NCBI RefSeq assembly: GCF_000967195.1
Contig: NZ_KQ033871.1
Location: 1,237,828 to 1,301,827, forward strand
Origin: Lactobacillus kullabergensis
GTDB taxonomy: Bacteria > Bacillota > Bacilli > Lactobacillales > Lactobacillaceae
Length of the DNA: 64,000 nt
Direction: 5' to 3'
Position numbers and translations under genes: made by a program
Notes under the pieces: generated by a model
Seen by the model: the letters and a program-made list of their open reading frames with translations, nothing else
Told to the model about the DNA's origin: nothing
Databases searched by the model: none
Shown: piece after piece, positions 34,396-43,966 of the stretch
Layout: each line of letters starts with the position of its first letter
Numbering within the stretch: the first letter of the stretch is position 1

Positions 34396-35055
34396 TTATT
34401 TTACCCCAAAATCAGCATGCAAAGCATAAATTGGATTGCCCTGAGCTGCAAATTTGTGTTCATATTCAGTTTCAATATTGGCAGCTACAATTTCATCTTT
34501 TTCATTATGAAGATCAACTGACACAAAATCAAAATGCATCCCAAAATTATTCATGCTCTGCACAGAATAGGCAAAAAGACCTGCATTATCAGTTTTAAAC
34601 TCTATTTGACCATTTTCCTGCAAGACGGTTTGATATTTTTGTAAAAAAGACTTATAAGTTAACCGCCTTTTCTCATGCCTAGTTTTTGGCCAGGGATCAC
34701 TAAAATTCAAATATATTTTACTTGCTCTGTGAGCATCAAAAAAAGTGTCAATATTAGCAGCATCTGCGCAAAGAATTTGGATGTTAGACAATTTTTTAGC
34801 AAGTTTGGTTCGCAAAATCATGCCAGCTGCTGTCATTTGCAATTCCAAAGCAACAAAATTCTTTTCGGGGTGCTCTTCTGCCATCGTAGTAATAAACTTT
34901 CCTTTGCCGGGCCCTACTTCTATCTCTAATGGTTTTGAAATATCAGCAAACCGCTTTGTCCAATCAATTTTTTGACTTGGATCTGGTCGATCAATCACAC
35001 TTTCTGGATGCTCTTGAACCAGCTTTACAGCCCACGGCTTGTTACGTAATCTCAT
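34396..35055 (-). CDS. trmB: tRNA (guanine-N7-)-methyltransferase
   Basis: TrmB methylates G46 of tRNA. The start at ATG 35055 gives the family-typical MRLRNKPWA and 219 residues. Motifs are EVGPGKGKFI (SAM-binding), NFVALELQ, and LNFSDPWPKTRHEKRRLT. It begins eight bases after the ecsB stop, so it is read with ecsAB. Confidence 0.96.
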   Translation of the reverse strand: MRLRNKPWAVKLVQEHPESVIDRPDPSQKIDWTKRFADISKPLEIEVGPGKGKFITTMAEEHPEKNFVALELQMTAAGMILRTKLAKKLSNIQILCADAANIDTFFDAHRASKIYLNFSDPWPKTRHEKRRLTYKSFLQKYQTVLQENGQIEFKTDNAGLFAYSVQSMNNFGMHFDFVSVDLHNEKDEIVAANIETEYEHKFAAQGNPIYALHADFGVK

Positions 35056-35063
35056 CTTTTCTG

Positions 35064-36260
35064 CTACTTCCTTTTCTTTACTTTTGCAGGTAAGTATAAC
35101 CTTAACATGCCCCAACTGAAAACAACTAAGCATCCCATTGCTGCAAACAAGTGTAGATTAATTGGTAAAGTGATCAGCCATGAAACACTAATTACAACCC
35201 ATTGGGCAAATAATACTCCTGCTAATGCAGATACTAAATCAAGGCCGCGATTGGAACGCTCAATTGGATAAACACGATACATGATATTATTATCAAATTC
35301 GTCAACCATCGGTACCAACTGGTAAATAGTCAAAAAGACTACTAAACATGATAAACATAATGCCCAAATCCAATTTTGTACTAACCATGAGATTAAAACT
35401 GCAAAAGCAGTCATTCGGAAAACTAAATTAATATTTTCTGGGTTTCTAAGCACTGAACGACTATACAAAAATTTATGCGGATTTTCTGACGATAAATTTT
35501 TAGGCAATAAAGAGTCCAAATATTTTCGTCTTTTAATATTAGTCTGTCTTTCTTTAACGTCTGTGAACATGCTAAAAGCGCTATAAACAACATTTTTGCG
35601 CTTTTCTTCTTGCTCCACAGCATATTGCCAGTCAAAAAGAGCAGCATGTTGCGGCTTCACAACAAAAATAAAGACAGCAGCCGCTAGCAAGATTGCGATT
35701 AAGATCATGCTTTGCGGTTTAAACATTCCCAAACCAAACAAAAGCAGGAAAATGATATTTAAAATTAAGATGGAAAATTTACGGTTAAAATATAAATTAC
35801 ATTCCATAACTTTAAGCTGCAATATTTTGGTCAAAAAAACAGCAAAAACAGCAAAAATATAATTTAAAGGTTCAATCTTTGCCTTAATCGTTGCAAAAGG
35901 AAATATAATTCCTGCCATTAAAGCCAAGCAAATTGTCGGTACAATTAAGCTGTAATTTAACATTGGTTTCAAATATGATGCTAAATTTTCATCTTCAGGC
36001 AGTAAAAATTGTAAATCAGCTGGTTTTAGCAATGTTACCAGTTTTCCTACTAAAAGTGGCAGCCACAACAAAATACCAACTAGCGGACGATAATACCACA
36101 GACTTTCAGGCAGGGTCTTCATTGCCTGTGCGTACCAGAACATAAGCGCTCCAAAAAGGAAAATCAGAGCTAAGATAAAGAAATCATTAAAAACCAATAC
36201 TAGATATTTTAAAGACTGGCGTATATTTTCCTGCAGCCTTTTTTTAGCCAAGTCACGCAT
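35064..36260 (-). CDS. ecsB: ABC transporter permease EcsB
   Basis: This 398-residue polytopic membrane protein has about ten hydrophobic helices in groups, matching EcsB, the membrane partner of EcsA. In Bacillus, Ecs affects regulated intramembrane proteolysis and protein secretion; recently related systems have been linked to peptide export. It overlaps ecsA by eight bases. The central soluble stretch is basic (TNIKRRKYLDSLLPKNL). Confidence 0.93.
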   Translation of the reverse strand: MRDLAKKRLQENIRQSLKYLVLVFNDFFILALIFLFGALMFWYAQAMKTLPESLWYYRPLVGILLWLPLLVGKLVTLLKPADLQFLLPEDENLASYLKPMLNYSLIVPTICLALMAGIIFPFATIKAKIEPLNYIFAVFAVFLTKILQLKVMECNLYFNRKFSILILNIIFLLLFGLGMFKPQSMILIAILLAAAVFIFVVKPQHAALFDWQYAVEQEEKRKNVVYSAFSMFTDVKERQTNIKRRKYLDSLLPKNLSSENPHKFLYSRSVLRNPENINLVFRMTAFAVLISWLVQNWIWALCLSCLVVFLTIYQLVPMVDEFDNNIMYRVYPIERSNRGLDLVSALAGVLFAQWVVISVSWLITLPINLHLFAAMGCLVVFSWGMLRLYLPAKVKKRK

Positions 36261-36993
36261 TTTGTTGCTCCTGACTTAAAATTTGATAGATTTGGTCAAA
36301 TGAATCTGTTTCCTTTAAGTCATAGTGCGTTCGAATTTCAGCCAAAGTACCAGCAACTGCAATTTTGCCGTTGTTTAAGACCGCATAACGTGAAACTGCC
36401 TGGACACTGTTAACTAAAATATGTGTTGACATCAGTACCATTTTGCCCTGACCAGCAGCACTTTTGATTAATTGTACTAGATTGGCCACTGCCAAAGGAT
36501 CTAGTCCGGTGAAAGGCTCGTCAATTACAAGCAGTTCTGTATTTGCTAAAAAGGCTGTCACGATCATCACTTTTTGCTTCATACCCTTAGAAAAGTGAAT
36601 TGGCAACCAATCGAGCTTGTCATCAAGCCTAAACATCTGCAGCAACTCATGGGCTTTTGCCCAAGCCTGCTTTTCATTCAGCTGATAGCTGAGAATCGTT
36701 AATTGCAGATGTTCCTTCAAAGTCAATTCTGAATATAAAACTGGCGTCTCTGGAATATATGCGACTTGTCTTTTAAATTTAGTAGGTTGTGCCGCTAAAT
36801 CAATGCCATTTAGAGTAATTTTTCCTTTTTGTGGTCGTAACAATCCCAAGATATGTTTAATTGTTGTCGATTTGCCTGCACCATTTAGTCCAATTAGCCC
36901 TAAAACTTCGCCTGGAGTGATCTCCAGGTTTATATCTTTAATGACCGGTACACCTGTGTAGCCACCGGTCAAATTCTCAATTTTTAAAGTCAT
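36253..36993 (-). CDS. ecsA: ABC transporter ATP-binding protein EcsA
   Basis: This 246-residue ATPase has Walker A GLNGAGKST, signature HFSKGMKQKV (S-K-G-M-K) and Walker B LLVIDEPFTGLDP. Start at ATG 36993 gives the standard family length. Together with ecsB and divergent from hit, it forms the classic Firmicute hit-ecs locus. No binding protein is encoded nearby. Confidence 0.95.
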   Translation of the reverse strand: MTLKIENLTGGYTGVPVIKDINLEITPGEVLGLIGLNGAGKSTTIKHILGLLRPQKGKITLNGIDLAAQPTKFKRQVAYIPETPVLYSELTLKEHLQLTILSYQLNEKQAWAKAHELLQMFRLDDKLDWLPIHFSKGMKQKVMIVTAFLANTELLVIDEPFTGLDPLAVANLVQLIKSAAGQGKMVLMSTHILVNSVQAVSRYAVLNNGKIAVAGTLAEIRTHYDLKETDSFDQIYQILSQEQQNA

Positions 36994-37084
36994 AATTCCT
37001 ATCTTTCTTTTAATGAATTTACTCATTTAATATGATAGCATGATATTAAAAGAAAACTAAATTTTGAAATGAAGAGGTTTTAAA

Positions 37085-37516
37085 ATGGAAGAATTAGATA
37101 AAGATTGCTTATTTTGTAAAATTATCACAGGTGAAGCAAACAGCTACACCGTTTTCGAAAATGACGACGTCAAAGCCTTTTTAGACTTGTCTCAAGTCAA
37201 CCCAGGTCACACTTTAATGGTACCTAAAAAACACATCACTAACTTTTTTGATTATACGCCTGCAGATGCTCAAAGATATTTGCAGTATATTCCAACAATT
37301 GCCAATGCAATTAAAAAGTTTGACCCTAGAATTACTGGTATGAACATTAGTAGCAATAATGGCGCTAGTGCTAGCCAAGTAGTAATGCATTCACACATTC
37401 ACTTTATACCACGCTTTGAAGGAGACGGTTTAAAGATTGCAACGCGCAATAACGCTGAAAAATATACTGAGGAAGATTACCAAAAAGTTGCAGCTGCAAT
37501 TAGAGCCGAGTTCTAA
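37085..37516 (+). CDS. hit: HIT-family nucleotide hydrolase
   Basis: This 143-residue histidine-triad protein has the active site HSHIHFIPR and the zinc-like N-terminal CLFCKIITGE. Members hydrolyse AMP-linked compounds. It lies divergently from ecsA, 91 bp apart, as in other Firmicutes, and is followed six bases later by a small YtxH-like gene. Confidence 0.96.
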   Translation: MEELDKDCLFCKIITGEANSYTVFENDDVKAFLDLSQVNPGHTLMVPKKHITNFFDYTPADAQRYLQYIPTIANAIKKFDPRITGMNISSNNGASASQVVMHSHIHFIPRFEGDGLKIATRNNAEKYTEEDYQKVAAAIRAEF

Positions 37517-37522
37517 GGTGAC

Positions 37523-37867
37523 ATGATGAAACATTTTAGTTTAGGTTTAGCAGTGGGAGCGGGTTTTGGCGTTGTTCTTTCACTATTTAAAGACCAAAAT
37601 GGTAATCGTTTATTCCCATCGGTGCAAAAACCAATTAATTCAGTCAAAGAAGACATTAATGATCTTGCTGTATCTAGCAAAAAATTAAAGACTGCCAAGC
37701 AAGAATTAAAACGGTCTTTGCCAGAAGCAAAAAGAGCAATTTCTGAATTACAAAATGAAGTGGAATATTATCAAATAAGCATTAATCGGATTATCGCCAA
37801 GCTAAAAGGCAAAGCTTCAGCGATTAATCGTAATATTGAAAATGAAACTGATAATTCTAAAAATTAG
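37523..37867 (+). CDS. YtxH-like small membrane protein
   Basis: This 114-residue protein starts with a glycine-rich membrane segment (LGLAVGAGFGVVLSLF) and continues as a charged, probably coiled-coil tail (LPEAKRAISELQNEVEYYQ). That is the layout of YtxH/DUF948-type envelope proteins. It is read with hit. The function is unknown. Confidence 0.8.
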   Translation: MMKHFSLGLAVGAGFGVVLSLFKDQNGNRLFPSVQKPINSVKEDINDLAVSSKKLKTAKQELKRSLPEAKRAISELQNEVEYYQISINRIIAKLKGKASAINRNIENETDNSKN

Positions 37868-37872
37868 TAAAG

Positions 37873-37926
37873 AAACTGGCAATTTTTGGCAGAAAACGAA
37901 AAAATAAAAACTAGTTTTGCCAGTTT
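37873..37926. repeat. Inverted repeat between ytxH-like gene and prsA
   Basis: AAACTGGCAA (37873-37882) and TTGCCAGTTT (37917-37926) are perfect complements with a 34-base loop. No clear T tract follows, so it is a weak terminator or a regulatory structure in the prsA upstream region. Confidence 0.5.
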
Positions 37927-37981
37927 ATGTTATATTAGTTGTCGGTGACTTAATTTATTAAGGATGTGGAGAATTTATTTT

Positions 37982-38881
37982 ATGAAAAAATATATCAGAA
38001 AAGCAGCAGCTGTCATTGCCGTAGCAAGTATGGCTTTATCGACAGCAGCTTGTTCCAATGGTGGTAAAACCGTTGCTTCTTACAAAGGCGGTAAGATTAC
38101 TCAACAAGAATACTATGATGAAATGAAAAAGTCTCAGTCAGGTAAATCCGCATTGGCAAATATGATTATCAATCGTGTTTTAGAGCAACAGTATGGCAAC
38201 AAGGTTTCAAAGAAGCAAGTTGATAAACAGTATAACAACTACAAAAAACAGTACGGCAGTCAATTTGATGCCGTTTTGCAACAAAATGGCATGACTGCTT
38301 CAAGCTTCAAGCAAAACTTGAAAACAAACTTGCTTACTGAAGTTGCCTTAAAAGACATCAAGAAGATTTCAAAGAGTCAAGAAGAAAAAGCTTGGAAAGC
38401 ATATCAACCTAAGGTTAAAGTGCAACATATTTTAGTTTCTAAAAAATCTAAAGCTGAAGAAATTACTAATGAATTAAAGAATGGTAAAAGCTTTAAGAGT
38501 TTAGTAAAGAAATATTCTTTAGATACCGGAACAAAGAATAATGAAGGAAAACTGCCGACTTTTGATTCTACCGATTCAAGTTTGGATCCTGCGTTTAAGA
38601 AAGCCGCTTTTAAATTAAAGACAGGTGAAACTACAAAGAGTCCAATTAAATCTCAATCAGGTTATCACGTAATCAGAATGATTAAGCACCCTGCTAAAGG
38701 AACTTTTGCTTCACACAAAAAAGAGATTGATGACCAGATCTATCAGACGATGTCACAAGACCAACAAACTATGCATGATGTTCTAGCCAAAGTTATTAAA
38801 AAGGCTGGAGTTGACATAAAAGATAAAGATCTAAAAGATGTCTTAGCTTCTTATGTTTCTACATCTACTGATAAAAAATAA
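37982..38881 (+). CDS. prsA: Foldase lipoprotein PrsA
   Basis: PrsA is an extracellular peptidyl-prolyl isomerase that helps exported proteins fold. The 299-residue product has a lipoprotein signal with lipobox TAAC (C24), an N-terminal chaperone region, and a parvulin PpiC domain (KVQHILVSKKSKAEEI to SGYHVIRM). I start at ATG 37982, with GTGGAG upstream. It ends before a strong convergent terminator. Secretion folding fits the neighbouring ecs genes. Confidence 0.95.
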   Translation: MKKYIRKAAAVIAVASMALSTAACSNGGKTVASYKGGKITQQEYYDEMKKSQSGKSALANMIINRVLEQQYGNKVSKKQVDKQYNNYKKQYGSQFDAVLQQNGMTASSFKQNLKTNLLTEVALKDIKKISKSQEEKAWKAYQPKVKVQHILVSKKSKAEEITNELKNGKSFKSLVKKYSLDTGTKNNEGKLPTFDSTDSSLDPAFKKAAFKLKTGETTKSPIKSQSGYHVIRMIKHPAKGTFASHKKEIDDQIYQTMSQDQQTMHDVLAKVIKKAGVDIKDKDLKDVLASYVSTSTDKK

Positions 38882-38901
38882 TTATATTAAAGTATATTAA
38901 A

Positions 38902-38930
38902 AGAGTTCAAGCATGCTTGAACTCTTTTTT
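38902..38930. terminator. Bidirectional terminator between prsA and yhaM
   Basis: AGAGTTCAAGC and GCTTGAACTCT are perfect arms with a two-base loop, followed by seven T. Confidence 0.9.
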
Positions 38931-39907
38931 TACTCTAATTTATGAGCCTTTCCTAATGATTCATCTGTTTTGGGTCTATAAAATTTACGGCCGCCTTGAC
39001 TCATTATATTATCGGTAAAGTTACCAGGACGAGTGTGCTGTAAGGCATTGGTGATAGCATAAACAGATGCGTCCAAATCATCTATGCGGTGCAATAACTC
39101 GGCTTCAAGTAAAGCAGGTAACTTAGGTGAGCCATATTCAAATTTACCATGATGAGATAAAACCATATGCCGTAGGAGCAACAAGTCCTCAGATTCTAAA
39201 TCAATTTTAAGCTGTTGAGCCGCGAGCATGATTTGTTCATCAATTAAAACCAAATGTCCAATCAAGTTACCCTCAGTTGTATATTGAGTCGCAGCCGGAC
39301 CGGTTAATTCGAGTACTTTGCCCATATCATGGAGAATACAGCCGGCATATAACAATGAACGGTTAATTTGCGAATAATTATCAGCTAAACCTTTTGCATC
39401 ACGCAGCATCGATACAGTATGGTAGGCTAATCCACCACGCACTGCATGGTGGTTACTCTTACCAGCAGGAAATTCAAAAAAACGTTTATCCCATTTTTTT
39501 AATAAGAATCGTACGATCCTGTTCCAAGTAGGATTCAGTATCTCAAAGACATATTGGTTTATTTCTTCTTTCATATCAGCTATTTTTTCAGGAGCTGATT
39601 TAATAAATTGCCTGAGGTCATAACCTTCCTCTGGACCAACAACACGCAAGCTGTAAATCTTTATTTGTGGCTGTCCCTGATATTCTTCGCGCTTACCATC
39701 AAGCTCAACAATAGTCCCTGCATTAAATGTTGCAGCATCTTGATCATTTGCATCCCAAAAATTGCCGCGAATCTCACCAGATGAGTCACTAAATGACATT
39801 GCTAAATATAGTTTGCCTTTTTTTGTATGTCTTAATTGAGAATTCTTAATTAGCACAACCAACTCTAGTTCTTCGCCATCATTATAGTCCAGCAAACGTT
39901 TATACAT
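38930..39907 (-). CDS. yhaM: 3'-5' exoribonuclease YhaM
   Basis: YhaM (Cbf1) trims RNA and single-stranded DNA 3' ends. The 325-residue protein has an N-terminal OB fold (about 15-90) and an HD domain (HHAVRGGLAYHTVSML, LHDMGKV). It overlaps yhaN by eight bases, as in the Bacillus yhaO-yhaN-yhaM cluster. Confidence 0.95.
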   Translation of the reverse strand: MYKRLLDYNDGEELELVVLIKNSQLRHTKKGKLYLAMSFSDSSGEIRGNFWDANDQDAATFNAGTIVELDGKREEYQGQPQIKIYSLRVVGPEEGYDLRQFIKSAPEKIADMKEEINQYVFEILNPTWNRIVRFLLKKWDKRFFEFPAGKSNHHAVRGGLAYHTVSMLRDAKGLADNYSQINRSLLYAGCILHDMGKVLELTGPAATQYTTEGNLIGHLVLIDEQIMLAAQQLKIDLESEDLLLLRHMVLSHHGKFEYGSPKLPALLEAELLHRIDDLDASVYAITNALQHTRPGNFTDNIMSQGGRKFYRPKTDESLGKAHKLE

Positions 39908-42401
39908 TTTTAGTTCCTCTCTTAAAAGTTAGCGGTTGTATTCGCAATTTATCAACAAGACTTGTTTGCGCAGTAAAAATTAATACCTGATTGTTTCTAG
40001 CAATTGCTTGAAGCAGCTTTTCAATTTCATCAACTCTGTGATCATCAAAATTAACAAAGGAGTCGTCTATTAATATAGGTAAATTTATTTCATCTCGTAT
40101 TTGTTGAACAAAAGCCAGTTTTAACGCAAAGTATAATTGTTCAGAAGTTCCTCGTGAAAGGTATTGCACTTCTATTTTTTTACCATCAAAACGAGTAACC
40201 GTTATTTTTTTATCAATTTCAATATTATTATACCGGTTATCCGTTAATAGTCGCAAATATTCTTTAGCAGTAACCAGCATTTTGGGAAAGCGTTCATTCG
40301 AAGCTAAATCAAGAGCACGACTAATCCATTTGGCGGTAAATAGGTCAGCCAAATATTCAACGCTCAAATTTTTCAATCTTGCCTTTAAGTTAGCCAGCTT
40401 TTGCTTTTCCACGAAAACAGCTGTTGAGTTTGCCAAGTTTTCCATTTTGACTTTTATTTCTGCTGCTTTTCCTTGTAAGTGATTAATATTTTCATGAACT
40501 GCAGAAATTTTTGACCTTAAATTTGCGAGTTCAGTTTGATTTTCCGTTTTATTTTTAGCATAACTTTTTAATTCACTCAAATCATTTTGCAAATTTGTCT
40601 TAAGAGCATCGATCTGGTTTTGTATTTCATCCTGCTTTAGCTTTTGTTTTTGTATTTGCTCATATTCAGCTAAACTAGTAACTTGAGCCTTTGCCAGAAC
40701 CATTTTTAGCTTAGTTTCATTTTCAGTTAGTTCATCTTTATTTTCAGCCAAACTGTTTTCCAAGCTAGTTTGCTTTTCTCGACGTAAACGTTCTAAATTT
40801 ATTTTCTTGGTCAGTTGATCCAGTCCATTCAAAATATCTGCAAAAGTATTTACAGTTTGCTTTAATTCATGTCCTAATTGAACTGCTATCGGCTTGACTA
40901 ATCCTATTAATTCAGTTTTTCGCTGATCATTTCTTTTCAGATTTTGAATTAATACTTGATATTGTCGCCATTCATTAATTAAATTATTTATATCTAAATT
41001 GATGGGCTTAATTCCATAGCGTTTTTCAAAGGTTTGTCTTTGTTGCCTTATTTTTTCATTTTGCTCTGTGGCAATTTTTACTGCTTTTTGCGTTTGCTTT
41101 TGCTGGTAAGAACCAAATACTACTAGAGCCAATCCCATACCAACAGCTAAAAAACCAAAAGCTCGTGCAATAAACAATAAAATTAAACCGACTACAAAAA
41201 TAACGCCACCAAATAAAAGATACTGCTTAGAATTACCATTCTTACTCTGCCCAATCTTCAATTCCTTTTGAGGTAGTTTTTGATAGTCTTCTTGCAGTTT
41301 AATAATTTCTTCTTGCTCCATTCCCACAATCTTATTCAGATTGGGATCGAGTGCAATAAGTTGATTTTGCTCATCTTTAATTTGTTCATCTTTTTGCAAG
41401 CAGTTACTATATTCTGATTGCCATTGCAATACTTCCGGCTTTTTTTGAATAAGCTTTGAAACTGCTGTATTTTCTTCAGGATCATCAGAATATTCATTTA
41501 ACTTTGCTATGATTTTTTGTTGTTTTTTATGCAAAGATTCAGCCTGCATTGTTAAAGTTTGTGCAGATTGAAACTGCTCTGAATCAAAGTTGATTGTTTT
41601 AACTTGATTTTGTAAATCTTGTAATTTTTCGTAGCTGGGAACAAGTTTTTGAATCTTTTCTAACTTGTCATACTCTTTTTGTAATTCAAGTTCTTTTTGC
41701 TCTTCTTGATGTTGCAAACCTTTTTGTTTTTTAAAATTGTCATTAAGTTCTTGGTAAACAGAAAATTCATTTTCAGAGTTACTAACTTTACTTTCTTCAG
41801 CTTTAACTTCCAGCAGTAATTGGTTAATAAGCGGCTTTCTACCAGTCTTTTTGAACAAGGCGTCAGCACTTTTAGCAAAATCATCACGTAAAGTTATCAG
41901 ACTGTCGCTATTAGCTGCGCCCAAATAATAGATGCGTTCCAGTAAATCTTTCTGTTTGATTTGATCAACTTTTGCCAGCATATCCTGATTAAAAATAAAA
42001 CTGTCAGTATAAAAATTACCATCAATATTTTTTATTTGATCGAAAAAAACGCTTTCTGGTACTACTTGATTATCGCATTTAACAGTCAGTGTACCAGTTT
42101 TTGACCCTTTACCATGCGCGTAAAGTCTTTCTAATTGATAATGCTGACCATTTTCATTTTCAAAAAATAAAGACCCACCCATTGGACTAACTTGTGCTAA
42201 AGGCTTGTAGTCCTCAAAAAAATCTGAACTATGGTTAGCAAGGTGGAAGCCAAATAAAATCTGTTTAATAAAGGCAACGACGGTACTCTTTCCTGCTTCA
42301 TTAGCCCCGTAAAAAACATCAATGTTTGAATTTGATAAATCAAAAGTAAAGTTTGAAAATTGACCAAAATTAACTATTTGAATTCTAATTAATTTCACCA
42401 T
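39900..42401 (-). CDS. yhaN: SbcC/Rad50-like ATPase YhaN (SbcE)
   Basis: This 833-residue SMC-like ATPase has the Walker A GANEAGKSTVVA near residue 35, long coiled coils (about 180-700) broken by a hydrophobic pair of helices near the middle (LLFGGVIFVVGLILLFIA), the signature LSRGTSEQLYFALKLAF and Walker B LPILIDDSFVNFDD. The membrane-like hairpin replaces a zinc hook. With YhaO it forms a DNA-processing complex analogous to Mre11-Rad50. Confidence 0.94.
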   Translation of the reverse strand: MVKLIRIQIVNFGQFSNFTFDLSNSNIDVFYGANEAGKSTVVAFIKQILFGFHLANHSSDFFEDYKPLAQVSPMGGSLFFENENGQHYQLERLYAHGKGSKTGTLTVKCDNQVVPESVFFDQIKNIDGNFYTDSFIFNQDMLAKVDQIKQKDLLERIYYLGAANSDSLITLRDDFAKSADALFKKTGRKPLINQLLLEVKAEESKVSNSENEFSVYQELNDNFKKQKGLQHQEEQKELELQKEYDKLEKIQKLVPSYEKLQDLQNQVKTINFDSEQFQSAQTLTMQAESLHKKQQKIIAKLNEYSDDPEENTAVSKLIQKKPEVLQWQSEYSNCLQKDEQIKDEQNQLIALDPNLNKIVGMEQEEIIKLQEDYQKLPQKELKIGQSKNGNSKQYLLFGGVIFVVGLILLFIARAFGFLAVGMGLALVVFGSYQQKQTQKAVKIATEQNEKIRQQRQTFEKRYGIKPINLDINNLINEWRQYQVLIQNLKRNDQRKTELIGLVKPIAVQLGHELKQTVNTFADILNGLDQLTKKINLERLRREKQTSLENSLAENKDELTENETKLKMVLAKAQVTSLAEYEQIQKQKLKQDEIQNQIDALKTNLQNDLSELKSYAKNKTENQTELANLRSKISAVHENINHLQGKAAEIKVKMENLANSTAVFVEKQKLANLKARLKNLSVEYLADLFTAKWISRALDLASNERFPKMLVTAKEYLRLLTDNRYNNIEIDKKITVTRFDGKKIEVQYLSRGTSEQLYFALKLAFVQQIRDEINLPILIDDSFVNFDDHRVDEIEKLLQAIARNNQVLIFTAQTSLVDKLRIQPLTFKRGTKNV

Positions 42402-43596
42402 TAACTCCTTTCAATTTACTATTCAATTTGACTTCAGCAAGTTGTTTTACTTCCTGAGCGAATTCAGGGTCTTGGGCTAAAGTATCAGTATAATCAGATT
42501 TTAAAGCCCAACTTTTACTGATTTGAGCAAATTGATCAGAACTAAAAACTTCTTTTTCAGCCTGTTTAAAGTATTTTTGATCATTAAAGGCAATTTCTAA
42601 ATTATCCCCATTAATAAACCTCACATCTACCAATTGTGAATCGTGAGTCAGTTTTCTGGAAATCATTTGCCAAAAATCACTGTCTTGAACCAATTCTTTT
42701 TCTTTTTCATTCAAAAAATCAGCACCCTTAATTTGCAGACAAAAATAAGTAGTTGATATTGCGGACAAACAATTAATAACCATATTTTCCAGTTCTGTTT
42801 TTGTCATTGGCTTTGTTAATTCAATTTCTTTTTTACTCCATGTAATAGAACTAGTCTGCACAAAATGAATCTTGGTTTGTTTTGTTTGCTCGTCAATAGT
42901 TCCTAAATAGCAACCTTTGGGACCGGTTTCATTAATGTGACGTCCTTGAATGTTTCCCGGGTAGACGATTAATGGAGTTTCAGACAAAACTTGTCTTAAA
43001 TGAATATGACCCAATGCAAAATAATTGTAATTGAGATTTTGTAACTCACTCAAACTAAAAGGAGCATAAACATTTTGTGCACTTGTACCAGCTCTTTCCT
43101 GTGCGTGCATGATGCCAAAGGTATAACGATTGCTTTTAGCAGGAAATTGCGCTGCCATGTCTTCATTAATATGATTGGCTAAATATGAAAAACCTGTCAC
43201 GTCATACTCAAAACCGTTTTTTGTTTTATAAGAGACAGTTTCTACTTTTTCACCATTACCCAATAATTTGAAATAGGGACTTTCAGCGACCAGCAAGTCT
43301 TCTTTTGCCATATGATCATGATTACCAAAAATCATAATTACCTGAATCTGCGCATTGACTAGTCGCTCAATTTCATGGGCAAAAAAAATTTGTGCACTGG
43401 GAGTTGGCTTGAAACTATCAAAAGTATCCCCAGCAATTAATACTAAATCTACCTTTTCTTTCAGAGCCAGATCAACAATTTTAGTTAAAGATTGCATTGG
43501 AGCATTTTGAATCTGCTTAAAACTCTCAGATGGTAAAAAAGATAGCCCCAAAAATGGACTATCTAAATGTGCGTCAGCAAAATGGATAAATTTCAT
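42385..43596 (-). CDS. yhaO: Metallophosphoesterase YhaO (SbcD/Mre11-like)
   Basis: This 403-residue nuclease partner of YhaN shows the phosphoesterase motifs FADAHLDSPF, IAGDTFD, GNHDHM and ALGHIHL. It overlaps yhaN by 17 bases and follows a YlbF-family gene by two bases. Cleaves DNA ends or hairpins by analogy with SbcD. Confidence 0.94.
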   Translation of the reverse strand: MKFIHFADAHLDSPFLGLSFLPSESFKQIQNAPMQSLTKIVDLALKEKVDLVLIAGDTFDSFKPTPSAQIFFAHEIERLVNAQIQVIMIFGNHDHMAKEDLLVAESPYFKLLGNGEKVETVSYKTKNGFEYDVTGFSYLANHINEDMAAQFPAKSNRYTFGIMHAQERAGTSAQNVYAPFSLSELQNLNYNYFALGHIHLRQVLSETPLIVYPGNIQGRHINETGPKGCYLGTIDEQTKQTKIHFVQTSSITWSKKEIELTKPMTKTELENMVINCLSAISTTYFCLQIKGADFLNEKEKELVQDSDFWQMISRKLTHDSQLVDVRFINGDNLEIAFNDQKYFKQAEKEVFSSDQFAQISKSWALKSDYTDTLAQDPEFAQEVKQLAEVKLNSKLKGVNGEIN

Positions 43597-43598
43597 TA

Positions 43599-43952
43599 TT
43601 ATTTATTCCTAAGACCGTCATAAAGGTCATTAATTGGCTTAGCAATTGCTTTTTGAACATCATCAATAGTTTTATACATACTTTGTTCAGCCTGCAAGAG
43701 CTTTAATATTTGGGCATCTTTTTGCACCTTTTCATTTAATTTTTTATAATCCTCTTCTAAGTCCTTAGGAAAATCTCTTCCTTCAGACTGTGAATTAATA
43801 ATCTTTGCCTGCATCTCATCCATCTGTTTGAACAAAGCAGCACTTTCCTCATTGCTTTTAACAGCAGCAACAGCCTCACTTAAAGCCTTAAATTCGTCAA
43901 GCTTTTGCAGATCAGTTGCTACTTGATTTGCTGAATCATAAATATTAATCAT
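43599..43952 (-). CDS. YlbF/YmcA-family regulator (YheA type)
   Basis: This 117-residue all-helical protein has the YlbF/DUF964 features (SANQVATDLQKLDEFKALSEAV). In Bacillus, YlbF and YmcA are part of the RNase Y specificity complex, while YheA is of unknown role. Its position between pbp1A and yhaO matches other lactobacilli. Confidence 0.9.
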   Translation of the reverse strand: MINIYDSANQVATDLQKLDEFKALSEAVAAVKSNEESAALFKQMDEMQAKIINSQSEGRDFPKDLEEDYKKLNEKVQKDAQILKLLQAEQSMYKTIDDVQKAIAKPINDLYDGLRNK

Positions 43953-43966
43953 ATTTTTCCTCCTAA

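Noticed and set aside
37085-37867. hit and the YtxH-like gene as a toxin-antitoxin pair
   Set aside because: The first has a full HIT active site in the usual place beside ecsA, and the second has a membrane segment and coiled coil; neither resembles a toxin or antitoxin.
38930-43596. yhaM-yhaN-yhaO as a defence system
   Set aside because: An SMC-like ATPase with a nuclease can look like a defence module, but the order and motifs match the conserved Firmicute housekeeping cluster.
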